Assembly: GCA_963847735.1 (NCBI GenBank)
Contig: CAWKAV010000016.1
Coordinates: 682,001 to 746,000, forward strand
DNA length: 64,000 nt
DNA from: CAWKAV01 sp963847735
Lineage (GTDB): Bacteria; Desulfobacterota; Desulfuromonadia; Desulfuromonadales; BM103
Reading direction: 5' to 3'
The notes beneath the pieces were generated by a model, which worked only from the letters and a program-made list of their open reading frames with translations, was not told the origin of the DNA and searched no databases. A program made the position numbers and the translations under genes. Below, in pieces: positions 1 to 8,148 of this stretch; within the stretch, counting starts at the first letter, position 1; every line of letters starts with the position of its first letter.

Positions 1-2
1 GG

Positions 3-1013
3 CTGGGAGATAATGACGAAAGGATCCCCCTGCTGCGTAGTCTCCTGCTGCGAACGGATGATCTTGAGCAGGTCTCTGCAGCAGATGATGTGTATGATCA
101 GCCTACGCTTGAAGCGATGCGCAGATTCCAGGCCAGGCACGGATTGAAGGATGATGGTGTTGTCGGCGTCAAAACTCTCGAGGCCTTAAATGTATCAGTG
201 GAGGAGCGTATCCGGCAGATTGAACTGAATCTTGAACGTTGGCGCTGGATGCCGAAAAGTTTTGGCGAGCGGCACATCCGGGTCAATATTGCTGATTTTT
301 CTCTGCAAGTCATTGAAGGCGATGAGACAATCATGCAGATGCCTGTCATCGTCGGGACACAATATCGCAAGACGCCGGTATTCTCAGCGCGCATGAGCTA
401 CCTGGAGTTTGCTCCTTACTGGACGGTTCCGCCGACGATTCTCAGGGAAGACAAACTACCGCAAATCAAAAAGAATCCTGAATACTTGAAAGAGAAGCAT
501 TTCCGCGTCATCAATTGGGCCGGTGAGGATGTGACAGGCGCTTTGCAAGGCATTGACTGGAAAGCCGTCAAAGCCTCCAATTTCCCTGGAATATTGCGCA
601 TGGAGCCTGGGCCATGGAACCCTTTGGGCCGGGTCAAGTTCATGTTCCCTAATAGCTTCAATGTTTACCTGCACGATACCAATGAGGCCTATCTGTTCGA
701 CAACAACATTCGGTCCTTCAGTTCCGGCTGTATTCGCGTCAAGCGGCCGGTTGCCCTTGCCAGCTATCTGCTTGGGAAGACCCTTGGCCCGGCGAGATTA
801 CAGGAACTTTTCGAGGCCACTGCTCCGGTTCAGGTCCCCATTGAACCCCTGTCGGTACATATTCAATATTGGACAGCATGGGTTACGAGAGATGGCTTGA
901 TTCACTTCCGTCCGGATGTCTATTATCGGGATCTCGATCTCGAAATCGCCCTTAATGAACCAGCCTATCGGATTATGGGGCAGTTGAAAGCGGGCTTTGG
1001 CTCACACCATTGA
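3..1013 (+). CDS. L,D-transpeptidase, YcbB/LdtD type (5' partial)
   Basis: The 3' part of a periplasmic L,D-transpeptidase, the family that makes 3-3 peptidoglycan crosslinks or attaches proteins to the wall. The reading frame is open from base 3, so the gene begins left of the window; the internal GTG at 90 is not taken as the start. A peptidoglycan-binding segment comes first (YDQPTLEAMRRFQ, then DGVVG..TLEALNV). The YkuD catalytic domain follows, with the active-site pattern HDTN...SSGCIRV (catalytic Cys in SSGC, His in HDTN). The stretch QIELNLERWRW is typical of the YcbB/LdtD subfamily. It converges on the TraB-family gene with a 29-base gap. The family is confident; the exact crosslinking role is not. 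Confidence 0.9.
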   Translation: MGDNDERIPLLRSLLLRTDDLEQVSAADDVYDQPTLEAMRRFQARHGLKDDGVVGVKTLEALNVSVEERIRQIELNLERWRWMPKSFGERHIRVNIADFSLQVIEGDETIMQMPVIVGTQYRKTPVFSARMSYLEFAPYWTVPPTILREDKLPQIKKNPEYLKEKHFRVINWAGEDVTGALQGIDWKAVKASNFPGILRMEPGPWNPLGRVKFMFPNSFNVYLHDTNEAYLFDNNIRSFSSGCIRVKRPVALASYLLGKTLGPARLQELFEATAPVQVPIEPLSVHIQYWTAWVTRDGLIHFRPDVYYRDLDLEIALNEPAYRIMGQLKAGFGSHH

Positions 1014-1042
1014 AAAGGGTGATCAGGGCAAGGCCTGCAAAT

Positions 1043-2218
1043 TCAGAAGATGTTTTTGAGCCATCCAAAGGCAACCAGGGTGCCAATGGCAGAGCCTAGG
1101 GATGAGAAGAGGAAGACCAGAAGAACCCTGGTCAGGCGATTGCGCCACCAGCCGCTCAGTTTGGCAATGTCGTCAGAGACTTTTTCCATATCTTTGACCT
1201 GCGGTGGTGCGACAAAGGCCTGAACCAGGCCGGTGACGAAGCCGGCACCGATGGTCGGATTGAGCGAGGTAATTGGAGCCGCGACGAACGCCGCCAGTAT
1301 CGTCAGCGGATGTCCTAGCGCAATCAGAGCTCCAAGCGCCGAGAGGACACCGTTGGCAAGAATCCATGCCACCGCAGCGTCTGCCAGCTGTTGGGTATTG
1401 CCTGTCATAAACCCGCCGATAAACAGCCCCACCACAACCGCCGGTATCAGCCACGGTAGAAGTTTCGACAAGCCGGTCTTCTCTGGAATAACAGATAGCT
1501 CTTTGATCTCCTCGTCAGAAAAAGTTTGACCAAGTTTCTTTAGAATCCCCGGCATGTGAGCTGCGCCTACTATGGCAACAATTTTTTCACCGGGAGCCTT
1601 GCTGATATAGTGAGCCATGTAAGTGTCGCGTTCGTCAACCAGGATCGTTTTGACAGTTGGCAGAATATCCGCCATTTCATCGAGCATGGCTGACAGGGTG
1701 TCGGTCTGGCGCAGTTTGGCGAGTTCCTCTTCGTTAAGTTCCTGAGATTCAAACAGACTGACCAGGAGAGCGGAAAGCAGGTTTAATTTCTTCCAGAATC
1801 CGGCTTTGCGCCAGGCGCGTAATAATGTTGTGCGGATTTCGCGATCAACCAGTTGAAGGTTTTTGCCGAGTTGCTCGGTAGCCTCTGCAGCCGCGGCCAG
1901 TTCCGCGCCGGGTTTGACACCTGTTTGCAATCCCATGCGTTTTTGAAATGACGACAGGGTCAGATTAGCCAGCAGAAAGGGAGCCTGACCCTGCTTGAGA
2001 ACCTGGATCAGGTTAAGCGATTCCCAATGACGGGGATTGCGCAAGGCCCGGTGTCGCTGCTCGTCAAGTTCAACGCAGACAGTATCCGGGTTCTCTTCCT
2101 GAATGACGGCCTTGACGGTTTCAACGGAATCCTGAGATATGTGTGCCGTACCAACCAGAACAAACTCCCGTTTGTCGATGGTCACTCGATGTATGTCGGT
2201 ATTCTCAAATGTATTCAT
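1043..2218 (-). CDS. TraB/PrgY-family membrane protein
   Basis: A 391-aa protein of the TraB (TraB/PrgY/GumN) family. The N-terminal two thirds is the soluble TraB domain with its two GxxH-type motifs, GTAHIS near residue 24 and VGAAHMPG near residue 216. The last ~140 residues hold about four hydrophobic segments. Bacterial members are thought to be membrane-bound, possibly metal-dependent peptidase-like proteins, and enterococcal TraB/PrgY dampens peptide pheromone activity. The substrate here is unknown. The likely start is the ATG at 2218. It lies 160 bases downstream of the probable 6S RNA and reads the same way, but a terminator separates the two. Confidence 0.85.
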   Translation of the reverse strand: MNTFENTDIHRVTIDKREFVLVGTAHISQDSVETVKAVIQEENPDTVCVELDEQRHRALRNPRHWESLNLIQVLKQGQAPFLLANLTLSSFQKRMGLQTGVKPGAELAAAAEATEQLGKNLQLVDREIRTTLLRAWRKAGFWKKLNLLSALLVSLFESQELNEEELAKLRQTDTLSAMLDEMADILPTVKTILVDERDTYMAHYISKAPGEKIVAIVGAAHMPGILKKLGQTFSDEEIKELSVIPEKTGLSKLLPWLIPAVVVGLFIGGFMTGNTQQLADAAVAWILANGVLSALGALIALGHPLTILAAFVAAPITSLNPTIGAGFVTGLVQAFVAPPQVKDMEKVSDDIAKLSGWWRNRLTRVLLVFLFSSLGSAIGTLVAFGWLKNIF

Positions 2219-2339
2219 ATCGGCCTTCCGAAAAACCCGGGCAAAGATAGCACAAGGCAGGGGGGAAGAAGAAGGGGAATCAGCGGTTCATGCTCTGCCG
2301 GTGACAGGGTGTGGGCAGGTCGCTGTGAAGTCTCTCATG

Positions 2340-2369
2340 AAATAAAAAGACGCCGGGGCTGCCGACGTC
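2340..2369 (-). terminator. Rho-independent terminator after the 6S-like RNA
   Basis: On the minus strand an 8-bp stem (GACGTCGG / CCGGCGTC with one G-U pair) and a 5-base loop at 2369-2349 are followed at once by TTTTT. It ends the small RNA immediately upstream. Confidence 0.85.
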
Positions 2370-2378
2370 TTCTCTGTT

Positions 2379-2556
2379 GCTCTCCGCACCTGCCGTGGAT
2401 CCGTGGCCTCACGACGACGACCAACTAAGTGGGTGGGTCCATGAATGCTTCAGGCGTCCCGCTCCGCGACGGGCTTGCACACCACGTTCAAAAAAACCTT
2501 CCCGATGAAAAAATATTCCGCGTGGGCATAGCGACCTCACTTACAGGGCAGAGAGC
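2379..2556 (-). ncRNA. ssrS: Probable 6S RNA
   Basis: A 178-nt non-coding segment, close to the ~184 nt of E. coli 6S RNA. The ends pair as a closing stem (GCTCTC with GAGAGC, then TGCC with GGCA across a 3'-side bulge). Inside, GCCCAC pairs with GTGAGGC. A large A/T-rich internal bubble follows. The apical arm carries GTGTGCAAGCCCG...CGGGACGCC, which resembles the conserved E. coli apical segment GTGAGCATGCTCGG...CCGAGAAGCC. A strong terminator follows 10 nt after the 3' end and TATATG lies just upstream of the 5' end. 6S RNA binds sigma-70 RNA polymerase as a promoter mimic in stationary phase. The call is by length, pairing and partial motif similarity only. Confidence 0.65.
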
Positions 2557-2764
2557 AGAACATATAGCTCAATGGTTTTTCATTATAGGAAAAATATCAC
2601 TTCAACTCAAGGAGAAAGCAGTCAGGAGGAATCTGATTGTTGAACAGAAACTGCTTAAAAATGGGGCAGGATATGCACGTATAAGGTCAGACTGTCTCCA
2701 GAGTTTATCGTGTTTAGTTATAAGTGTCTGATATCGTTGTTGCTTTTGTTCTGTGTAGGATGGC

Positions 2765-4378
2765 ATGCCTTGTGCGTTATCATTTTGTATGATGATTGCC
2801 GCCAACCTGTCAAATATTTCAGAACAGAAATCAGAGCGTTTGCTGAACGCCCTGATCGAGATCGGCCAGGAACTTTCCTCAACGACCGACCTTGAGGAAT
2901 TGCTCGATTCTGTGTTGCGGGCTGCCCGCGATGTCTTTCGCTTCGAAAATGCAATTATCCGTCTGCTGGATGAAGATGGCCTCCATCTCATTGCAGTTGC
3001 GGCGTTTGGATATACCGAGGAGGCTATGGTCCCGATCCAGATAGGTCAGGGTGTTATGGGCCGAACCGCCGAAGTTCAGAAGCCGATCCTGATCGAAGAT
3101 GTGCGTCAGCTGCCCGACTATGTTCCGGGAATTCCCGGAGCCCGGTGCGAACTGGCCGTGCCATTGATCAGCAAGAAAAAACTGGTTGGTGTCCTCAATG
3201 TTGAAAGTCCCCGGCTGGGGGCCTTTTCGTCGGCTGATATCGAACCACTGATGATCCTGGGTCGCCAGGCTGCCATTGCAATCGAGAACGCAAAGCTCTA
3301 TCGCCGGCTTTCAAAGATGACAGAGGGATATCGGCAGCTGCATGAATTTAACGACCGTATTCTAAAAAGCGTTAGTCTCGGTATCTACACAGTTGATAAA
3401 GAAATCGTGATTACGTCGTGGAACAGCAGGATGGTGGAAATGAGCGGCGTGCCCGCCGAGCAGGCCATCGGTTGCCGGCTTCAGGAGCTTTTTCCCAATC
3501 TGATCAAAGAAGGTGTCATTGAGAGGATCACCCAGGTTTTGAAAAGTGGCACCAAGGCGAAATTGCGCTTGCTTCATCGACAACTGGACGGTACCAACCG
3601 CTTTCAAAAAAGAAGGCTGACCCCCCTGCGCGATGGGCACGAAGTCTCTGGTGTCGTCGTTATTGTTGAGGACATTACCGAGTTTAAGCGTCTGCTGGAC
3701 CAAACCATCCAGAACGAAAAGCTGGCAGAGGTGGGCCGGCTCTCAGCCGGAATCGCTCACGAGATCAATAATCCCCTTGCCATGGTGGCTTATGCAACGG
3801 AATTGCTAAAACGGGAAAAACCGCTCTCCAATTTTCAGGAAGAAATGCTTGAAAAGATCGAGATGGAAGTTGAACGTCTGAAAAGTCTTACCGGCGGTCT
3901 GCTCTCATTTTCGAGTAGTCGGCAGACACAGAACCGGCTTGTCAATCTGAATGATCTGATCAACGAAGTCCTTAAACTGCTGCGTTTTGAATTACAGCGT
4001 AAATCGATACAGCTTGATACCGATTTTTCAGAAATCCCTGTGATCAGTGCCGACCCGAACACGATCAAACAAGTCATCATCAATCTGGTGATGAACGCAG
4101 CGCACGCCATGCAGGGCCAGGGAAAGATTGTCCTTACAACCAGCCTCAACAGCAAGGGGTTGCTGGAACTTCAGGTGAGAGATGATGGCCCAGGGATAGC
4201 CCCTGAACTGCAAGAGCAGGTGTTCGCGCCATTTTTTACAACCAAACCAGAAGGCGAGGGCACCGGATTGGGGCTATATATCTGCCAGAACATTATTCGT
4301 GGCCATGGCGGCTCTATCACTATGCAGAGTCAACTGGATAAAGGCACGACCTTTCGTATCTGCCTGCCTGTTGTGTGA
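2765..4378 (+). CDS. GAF-PAS sensor histidine kinase
   Basis: A 537-aa cytoplasmic sensor kinase with no convincing membrane segment. A GAF domain spans about residues 25-185 and a PAS domain about 195-310. A HisKA domain follows with the phospho-acceptor His in LSAGIAHEINNPL near residue 337. The C-terminal HATPase domain shows the N box (NLVMNAAHAM), the G1 box (DDGPGIAP) and the G2 box (GEGTGLGLYIC). The start at 2765 has TAGGA just upstream; the ATG pair at 2789/2792 is an alternative. No response regulator is adjacent. The next gene is glnK, about 300 bases on, so a nitrogen-sensing role for a two-component pathway is possible but unproven. Confidence 0.88.
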   Translation: MPCALSFCMMIAANLSNISEQKSERLLNALIEIGQELSSTTDLEELLDSVLRAARDVFRFENAIIRLLDEDGLHLIAVAAFGYTEEAMVPIQIGQGVMGRTAEVQKPILIEDVRQLPDYVPGIPGARCELAVPLISKKKLVGVLNVESPRLGAFSSADIEPLMILGRQAAIAIENAKLYRRLSKMTEGYRQLHEFNDRILKSVSLGIYTVDKEIVITSWNSRMVEMSGVPAEQAIGCRLQELFPNLIKEGVIERITQVLKSGTKAKLRLLHRQLDGTNRFQKRRLTPLRDGHEVSGVVVIVEDITEFKRLLDQTIQNEKLAEVGRLSAGIAHEINNPLAMVAYATELLKREKPLSNFQEEMLEKIEMEVERLKSLTGGLLSFSSSRQTQNRLVNLNDLINEVLKLLRFELQRKSIQLDTDFSEIPVISADPNTIKQVIINLVMNAAHAMQGQGKIVLTTSLNSKGLLELQVRDDGPGIAPELQEQVFAPFFTTKPEGEGTGLGLYICQNIIRGHGGSITMQSQLDKGTTFRICLPVV

Positions 4379-4475
4379 GCATTTAATCTAGACAATACTG
4401 TTTATTATTTAAGCAAATTGTTGGTTGAGAAAAAATTATCATCTTTAACATAATGAAATAACAGAGTATTTAATT

Positions 4476-4492
4476 TTGGCACGAATGGTGCT
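4476..4492 (+). promoter_or_regulatory. Sigma-54 promoter of glnK-amtB
   Basis: TTGGCACG-AATG-GTGCT with GG at 4478-4479 and GC at 4490-4491, the obligatory GG-N10-GC spacing. It has one mismatch to the consensus (GTGC for TTGC). It lies 185 bases upstream of glnK, a gene commonly under sigma-54 control. The 297-base gap from 4379 to 4675 also holds the hairpin and terminator listed separately. Confidence 0.8.
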
Positions 4493-4566
4493 GTAGAAAA
4501 GAGCAAGACCAGCCTAAAACACATTACGCAAGCTGGTATCTGTAACCAACATATCAGCACAGACAG

Positions 4567-4584
4567 CGAGACAAAGACGTCTCG
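4567..4584 (+). promoter_or_regulatory. Hexaloop RNA hairpin, ANTAR-target type
   Basis: A perfect 6-bp stem CGAGAC/GTCTCG closes the six-base loop AAAGAC, with A at loop position 1 and G at position 4. That is the loop signature of hairpins bound by ANTAR antiterminator proteins. It sits between the sigma-54 promoter and the leader terminator of glnK. The canonical motif has two such hairpins; only this one is clean here. A second, weaker stem upstream (ACCAGC/GCTGGT) has a long loop. Confidence 0.55.
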
Positions 4585-4604
4585 ATTCGAATTGCTAGGC
4601 AATG

Positions 4605-4650
4605 GCGCCTTAATCTTCCGTGCGCGGAGGTTAAGGCGCTTTTTTATTTT
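4605..4650 (+). terminator. Leader terminator upstream of glnK
   Basis: GCGCCTTAA pairs with TTAAGGCGC, with partial pairing continuing inward, and is followed by TTTTTTATTTTT. It stands after the sigma-54 promoter and 26 bases before the glnK ATG, so it should stop transcription unless it is prevented from folding. Confidence 0.8.
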
Positions 4651-4675
4651 TCACTCTGGAAGAGGAGATAAAAAC

Positions 4676-5017
4676 ATGATGAAAAAAGTGGAATGTATCA
4701 TCAAGCCATTCAAGCTTGATGATGTCAAAAATGCGATCACCGAACTGGGGATCAGCGGTATGACAGTAAGCGAGGTCCGCGGTTTTGGCCGTCAGAAAGG
4801 TCACACTGAGTTGTATCGTGGTGCTGAATACCAGGTTGACTTCCTGCCCAAGATCAAAATCGACCTGGTAGTAACGGATGAGCAGGTTGCTTCAATCGTT
4901 GAAGCAGTGCAAAAGGAGGCCTGCACCGGCCGCATCGGTGACGGCAAGATTTTCGTAACCAATGTCGAACAATCAATCAGAATCAGGACCGGTGAAAATG
5001 GTCTCGAGTCTCTGTAA
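4676..5017 (+). CDS. glnK: Nitrogen regulatory protein P-II
   Basis: A 113-aa P-II signalling protein that reports nitrogen status and gates the ammonium channel encoded next to it. The protein shows the MKKVECIIKPFKLDDVK start, the T-loop with uridylylation site Tyr51 (counted from the second Met, in TELYRGAEY), and the C-terminal signature CTGRIGDGKIFV. The start is one of two tandem ATGs at 4676/4679 preceded by AGAGGAG; an in-frame extension upstream would run through the terminator and is rejected. A 37-base gap leads to amtB, the classic glnK-amtB operon. Control is probably by sigma-54 plus a leader antitermination device. Confidence 0.97.
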   Translation: MMKKVECIIKPFKLDDVKNAITELGISGMTVSEVRGFGRQKGHTELYRGAEYQVDFLPKIKIDLVVTDEQVASIVEAVQKEACTGRIGDGKIFVTNVEQSIRIRTGENGLESL

Positions 5018-5054
5018 ACGAATTGAAGCCTGACAAAAATAAGGAGAATAAATC

Positions 5055-6446
5055 ATGAAAAAGTTACGTATCGCCCTGTTCGCCGGTTTGATGGTTGCCC
5101 TGCCGGCCCTTGCCCTGGCCGAAGAGGCTCCTGTCTCTGAAATGAGCTACATTCTCAATACCTTCTCGTTCCTTGTCATGGGTATCCTGGTCATGTGGAT
5201 GGCTGCCGGTTTCGGTATGCTCGAGTCGGGTCTGGTCCGTTCCAAGAACGTCGCAACTATCTGTTTGAAAAACATCTCTCTGTTCGGTATCGCCGGCATC
5301 CTCTTCTACCTGTGCGGTTACAACCTGATGTACGCCGGAGTTGATGGTGGTTACGTTGGTTCTTTCGGTCTCTGGGCGGCTGATGATGCTGCCGCCCTGG
5401 CTGGCGATTATTCCGGCGGTTATGCTGCTGCCTCTGATTGGTTCTTCCAGATGGTCTTCTGCGGTGCGGCCTGCTCGATTGTCTCCGGATGTGTGGCCGA
5501 GCGCATCAAGCTCTGGTCCTTCCTGCTTTTCTGCGCCATTCTGTGCGGCATCATTTATCCGATTCAGGGCTCATGGGGTTGGGGAGGCGGATGGCTCTCG
5601 GAATTGGGCTTTGTTGATTTCGCCGGTTCAACCATCGTTCACTCGGTCGGTGGCTGGGCAGCCTTGACCGGCGCTATTATTCTCGGGGCCAGAAAGGGAA
5701 AATATGGCAAAGGTGGTCGTGTCAACCCGATGCCTGGTTCCAATATCCCTATGGCGACTCTCGGGACCTTCATACTCTGGATGGGTTGGTACGGTTTTAA
5801 CGGTGGCTCGGTGCTCGCCCTGGGCGATGCTGCCAGCGCCATATCGATGTCCAATGTCATGGTCAACACCAACATGGCGGCCTGCGGCGGAATGATCGCT
5901 GCCATGATCATGGTACAGGTTCTTTACAAGAAGGTTGACGTCACCATGGCACTCAACGGTGCTCTGGCTGGTCTGGTTTCGATAACCGCCGGTCCGGATA
6001 GCCCGTCTCTCGGTGCTGCATTGCTGGTCGGCGCTGTCGGTGGTGTGCTGGTTGTTCTGGCCGTTCCTTTCTTCGACAAGCTCAAGATCGATGATGTCGT
6101 TGGAGCTCTTTCTGTTCACCTGGTCTGTGGCATCTGGGGCACCATGGCCGTACCCTTCACCAACAGTGAAGCCAGTTTCCTGACACAGTTCACGGGTGTC
6201 GCTGCCACGGGTGCCTTTGTTATGGTTGCTTCTTCGCTGGTCTGGCTAGTTATCAAGTACACCATCGGTATCCGCTGCAGTGAAGAAGATGAGTACCGTG
6301 GCCTCGACCTCGCCGAGATCGGCATGGAAGCCTATCCCGATTTCCAGACCGTACATATGGGTGGTATGGGGAGTTCCCCTGCCAGTTTCAGTGCGGTTGC
6401 TCCTGCTGCGGCACGCGTTGCAACCAGTCCTGTTCGTCAGAACTGA
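5055..6446 (+). CDS. amtB: Ammonium transporter with signal peptide
   Basis: A 463-aa Amt/Mep/Rh channel for ammonium in the inner membrane. An N-terminal signal sequence (MKKLRIALFAGLMVALPALALA) precedes about 11 membrane helices, as in E. coli AmtB. The two pore histidines are visible in the contexts STIVHSVGGWAALTG and GALSVHLVCGIWGT. The conserved GSNIPMATLGTFILWMGWYGFNGGS region is complete. AAGGAGAA precedes the ATG. It is co-transcribed with glnK, whose product is expected to block the channel when ammonium is plentiful. It differs from the second Amt gene in this window (12437-13651), which lacks a signal peptide and its own GlnK. Confidence 0.97.
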   Translation: MKKLRIALFAGLMVALPALALAEEAPVSEMSYILNTFSFLVMGILVMWMAAGFGMLESGLVRSKNVATICLKNISLFGIAGILFYLCGYNLMYAGVDGGYVGSFGLWAADDAAALAGDYSGGYAAASDWFFQMVFCGAACSIVSGCVAERIKLWSFLLFCAILCGIIYPIQGSWGWGGGWLSELGFVDFAGSTIVHSVGGWAALTGAIILGARKGKYGKGGRVNPMPGSNIPMATLGTFILWMGWYGFNGGSVLALGDAASAISMSNVMVNTNMAACGGMIAAMIMVQVLYKKVDVTMALNGALAGLVSITAGPDSPSLGAALLVGAVGGVLVVLAVPFFDKLKIDDVVGALSVHLVCGIWGTMAVPFTNSEASFLTQFTGVAATGAFVMVASSLVWLVIKYTIGIRCSEEDEYRGLDLAEIGMEAYPDFQTVHMGGMGSSPASFSAVAPAAARVATSPVRQN

Positions 6447-6461
6447 GACACTATTCCATGA

Positions 6462-6486
6462 CCCGCGGGGCATCGTGTCCCGCGGG
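6462..6486. other. GC-rich intercistronic hairpin
   Basis: CCCGCGGG is repeated exactly at 6462-6469 and 6479-6486. Because the word is self-complementary, the two copies pair around a 9-base loop. No U-tract follows, so it is more likely an mRNA stability or processing element, or an operator, than a terminator. Confidence 0.5.
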
Positions 6487-6529
6487 AAACTATAAATACA
6501 TTGGATGCTTTACTTGAGGAGTAAAAAAA

Positions 6530-7264
6530 ATGAAGAAAATGATTTCTGCTACAATTGTTCTGGCTCTTGCTCTGGTCAGTGTAAGTTCCCCCGTGTTTGC
6601 GGCTATAGAAGTTGAAGGCGATGCTTATGTTGGGGTCTTTAACAAGTATGTGTGGCGTGGTTTCGACCTGAGTGGCAGCGAGCCGGTTGCCCAGGGTGGT
6701 GTTGATCTGACAGCCGGGAACTTCACTCTGAGCTACTGGACCAACGTGCAACTTCGCAGTGATTCGAAAGATGGCTTCAGAAGTGGTGAGGCGACTGAAA
6801 ATGATTTCACTCTTGACTACTCGCGTGACATCACTGATCTGGTTTCGATCAGTGTTGGCAACATCTACTATATGCTCGATGGCATCAATGACACCAACGA
6901 GCTTTACTTAAAAGTCGGTTTGTCGACCATCCTCGAACCTTCTGTGGCGGTCTATTATGACTGGGACGAAGCTGATGACGCGGGCTTCTACGTCACGGCC
7001 TCCATCGGTCACACCTTTGAGCTGATGGAGAAATTGAGCCTCAGCCTCGGTGCCCTGGTTAGCTACAACGGCGAGAGCGATTACGCGGTTGGCGATTACA
7101 GTGACTGGCATAACTACGAGTTGAGTGCCAGTGCTGAATATGCCATCACTGATCAGATCTCGATCTCTCCGTCCTTTCTGTTCTCCAAGGGGCTCAGTGA
7201 CAGAGCCAAAGAAAGCATTGACAGTGAGTGTCTGGGTGGCCTGAATGTGAAATTCACTTTTTAG
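6530..7264 (+). CDS. TorF-family putative outer-membrane porin
   Basis: A 244-aa secreted protein. A Sec signal peptide ends near VFAAIEVEG (residue ~24). The rest is a series of alternating beta strands rich in Y/W/F and Gly, starting with the family's opening motif GDAYVGVFNKYVWRGFDLS and ending in KFTF, a C-terminal aromatic typical of outer-membrane barrels. This matches the TorF-like putative porin family of proteobacteria. GAGGAG lies before the ATG. It sits 83 bases after amtB, with a GC hairpin between, and is closed by a strong terminator. It may form a third gene of the ammonium operon; the substrate is unknown. Confidence 0.75.
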   Translation: MKKMISATIVLALALVSVSSPVFAAIEVEGDAYVGVFNKYVWRGFDLSGSEPVAQGGVDLTAGNFTLSYWTNVQLRSDSKDGFRSGEATENDFTLDYSRDITDLVSISVGNIYYMLDGINDTNELYLKVGLSTILEPSVAVYYDWDEADDAGFYVTASIGHTFELMEKLSLSLGALVSYNGESDYAVGDYSDWHNYELSASAEYAITDQISISPSFLFSKGLSDRAKESIDSECLGGLNVKFTF

Positions 7265-7307
7265 GGTTTTTTGTTGCGAGTTTAACTGTCAGGTTGCCTC
7301 CTGACGC

Positions 7308-7346
7308 AAAAGCCGCCATGTTGATTCGGACATGGCGGCTTTTTTC
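7308..7346 (+). terminator. Rho-independent terminator
   Basis: AAAGCCGCCATG pairs with CATGGCGGCTTT around a 10-base loop and is followed by TTTTT. It ends the glnK-amtB-porin unit. Confidence 0.92.
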
Positions 7347-7531
7347 GCCTGTGAGAAAAGATTTCCAAAACACCCCTGCGGTAAAACATTTCAGCAAATG
7401 TGCAGTCGAAACGTTTTCATGGTAACATGCCTGTGTTGATTGCTTTAATCAGCAAAGGACATTACAAACATAAATATTTTTTAACTGAAAATTTCACTAG
7501 ACACTGGTTTGTTTGAAAGGAGAGTAAAAGA

Positions 7532-8104
7532 TTGAAAAGAATCCTGTTACTGGCTTTTGCCATTGCAATACTTGTGATGTTAAGCGCTTGCATGACTCCA
7601 AGGGCCGAGACTCCGGAGCATAAACGTATGGTAATCGATCATATGCATGATGAGACTCTTCCCCAACTCTACGGACAACGTACTGAGGCCGAAGCGATTA
7701 TCGGCAGGGCGGCAGGTTACGCGGTGTTCAGTAACGTCAATGCCCAGTTTCTTTTCGTCGGTGGCGGCGGTGGCTACGGCGTAGCTGTCGACCAGTCATC
7801 CAGGCAGAGGACGTACATGAAGATGGTCCAGCTTGATCTGGGGCTGGGGCTTGGTGTGCAGGATGTCCACGCAGTCTTTGTCTTCCATAGCGCCCAGGCG
7901 CTGAATAATTTTGTCAATCGCGGATGGGAGTTCGGTGGCCAGGCCGATGTTGCTGCCACGTCTGGAGGAATGGGTGCTGCTGCCACTGGCGAGATCTCTA
8001 TCGACGCTGAAACAAGTGTCTACACTATGTCTCAAGCGGGCCTGATGGCCAAGGTCAATCTGGCCGGTACCAAATACTGGAAGGATGAAAGTCTGAATCA
8101 ATGA
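7532..8104 (+). CDS. SYLF/Ysc84-domain lipoprotein
   Basis: A 190-aa lipoprotein. The start is TTG at 7532, set by AAGGAGAG 8 bases upstream. A signal peptide ends in the lipobox LSAC, with Cys20 as the lipidation site. The rest is a SYLF (Ysc84) domain with AGYAVFSNV near residue 65, then the Gly-rich VGGGGGYGVAV. The family binds phosphoinositides in eukaryotes; bacterial members are periplasmic or membrane-attached proteins of unclear role. It stands alone between a terminator and the bacteriohemerythrin gene 44 bases on, with which it could share a transcript. Confidence 0.82.
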   Translation: MKRILLLAFAIAILVMLSACMTPRAETPEHKRMVIDHMHDETLPQLYGQRTEAEAIIGRAAGYAVFSNVNAQFLFVGGGGGYGVAVDQSSRQRTYMKMVQLDLGLGLGVQDVHAVFVFHSAQALNNFVNRGWEFGGQADVAATSGGMGAAATGEISIDAETSVYTMSQAGLMAKVNLAGTKYWKDESLNQ

Positions 8105-8148
8105 AGTTTGTTCATCATCTCTATTAACACCTGATTTCAGGGGGAGCC

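Noticed and set aside
1070..1086. Good sigma-54-like motif (TTGGCACC-CTGG-TTGC, minus strand)
   Set aside because: It lies inside the end of the TraB-family coding sequence and points into the convergent transpeptidase gene, with no minus-strand gene to serve.
2429..2731. 100-codon open frame in the 2.2-2.8 kb gap
   Set aside because: It runs antisense through the probable 6S RNA, has no family-like sequence, and its composition is not protein-like.
4592..4675. In-frame N-terminal extension of glnK
   Set aside because: It would be encoded by the leader terminator, and the ribosome site and family length both fix the start at 4676.
7262..7310. Possible cyclic di-GMP riboswitch (GACGCAAAAGCC-like words)
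   Set aside because: The match is only a short word, the conserved GGCAAACC partner is missing, and the bases belong to a simple terminator after the porin gene.
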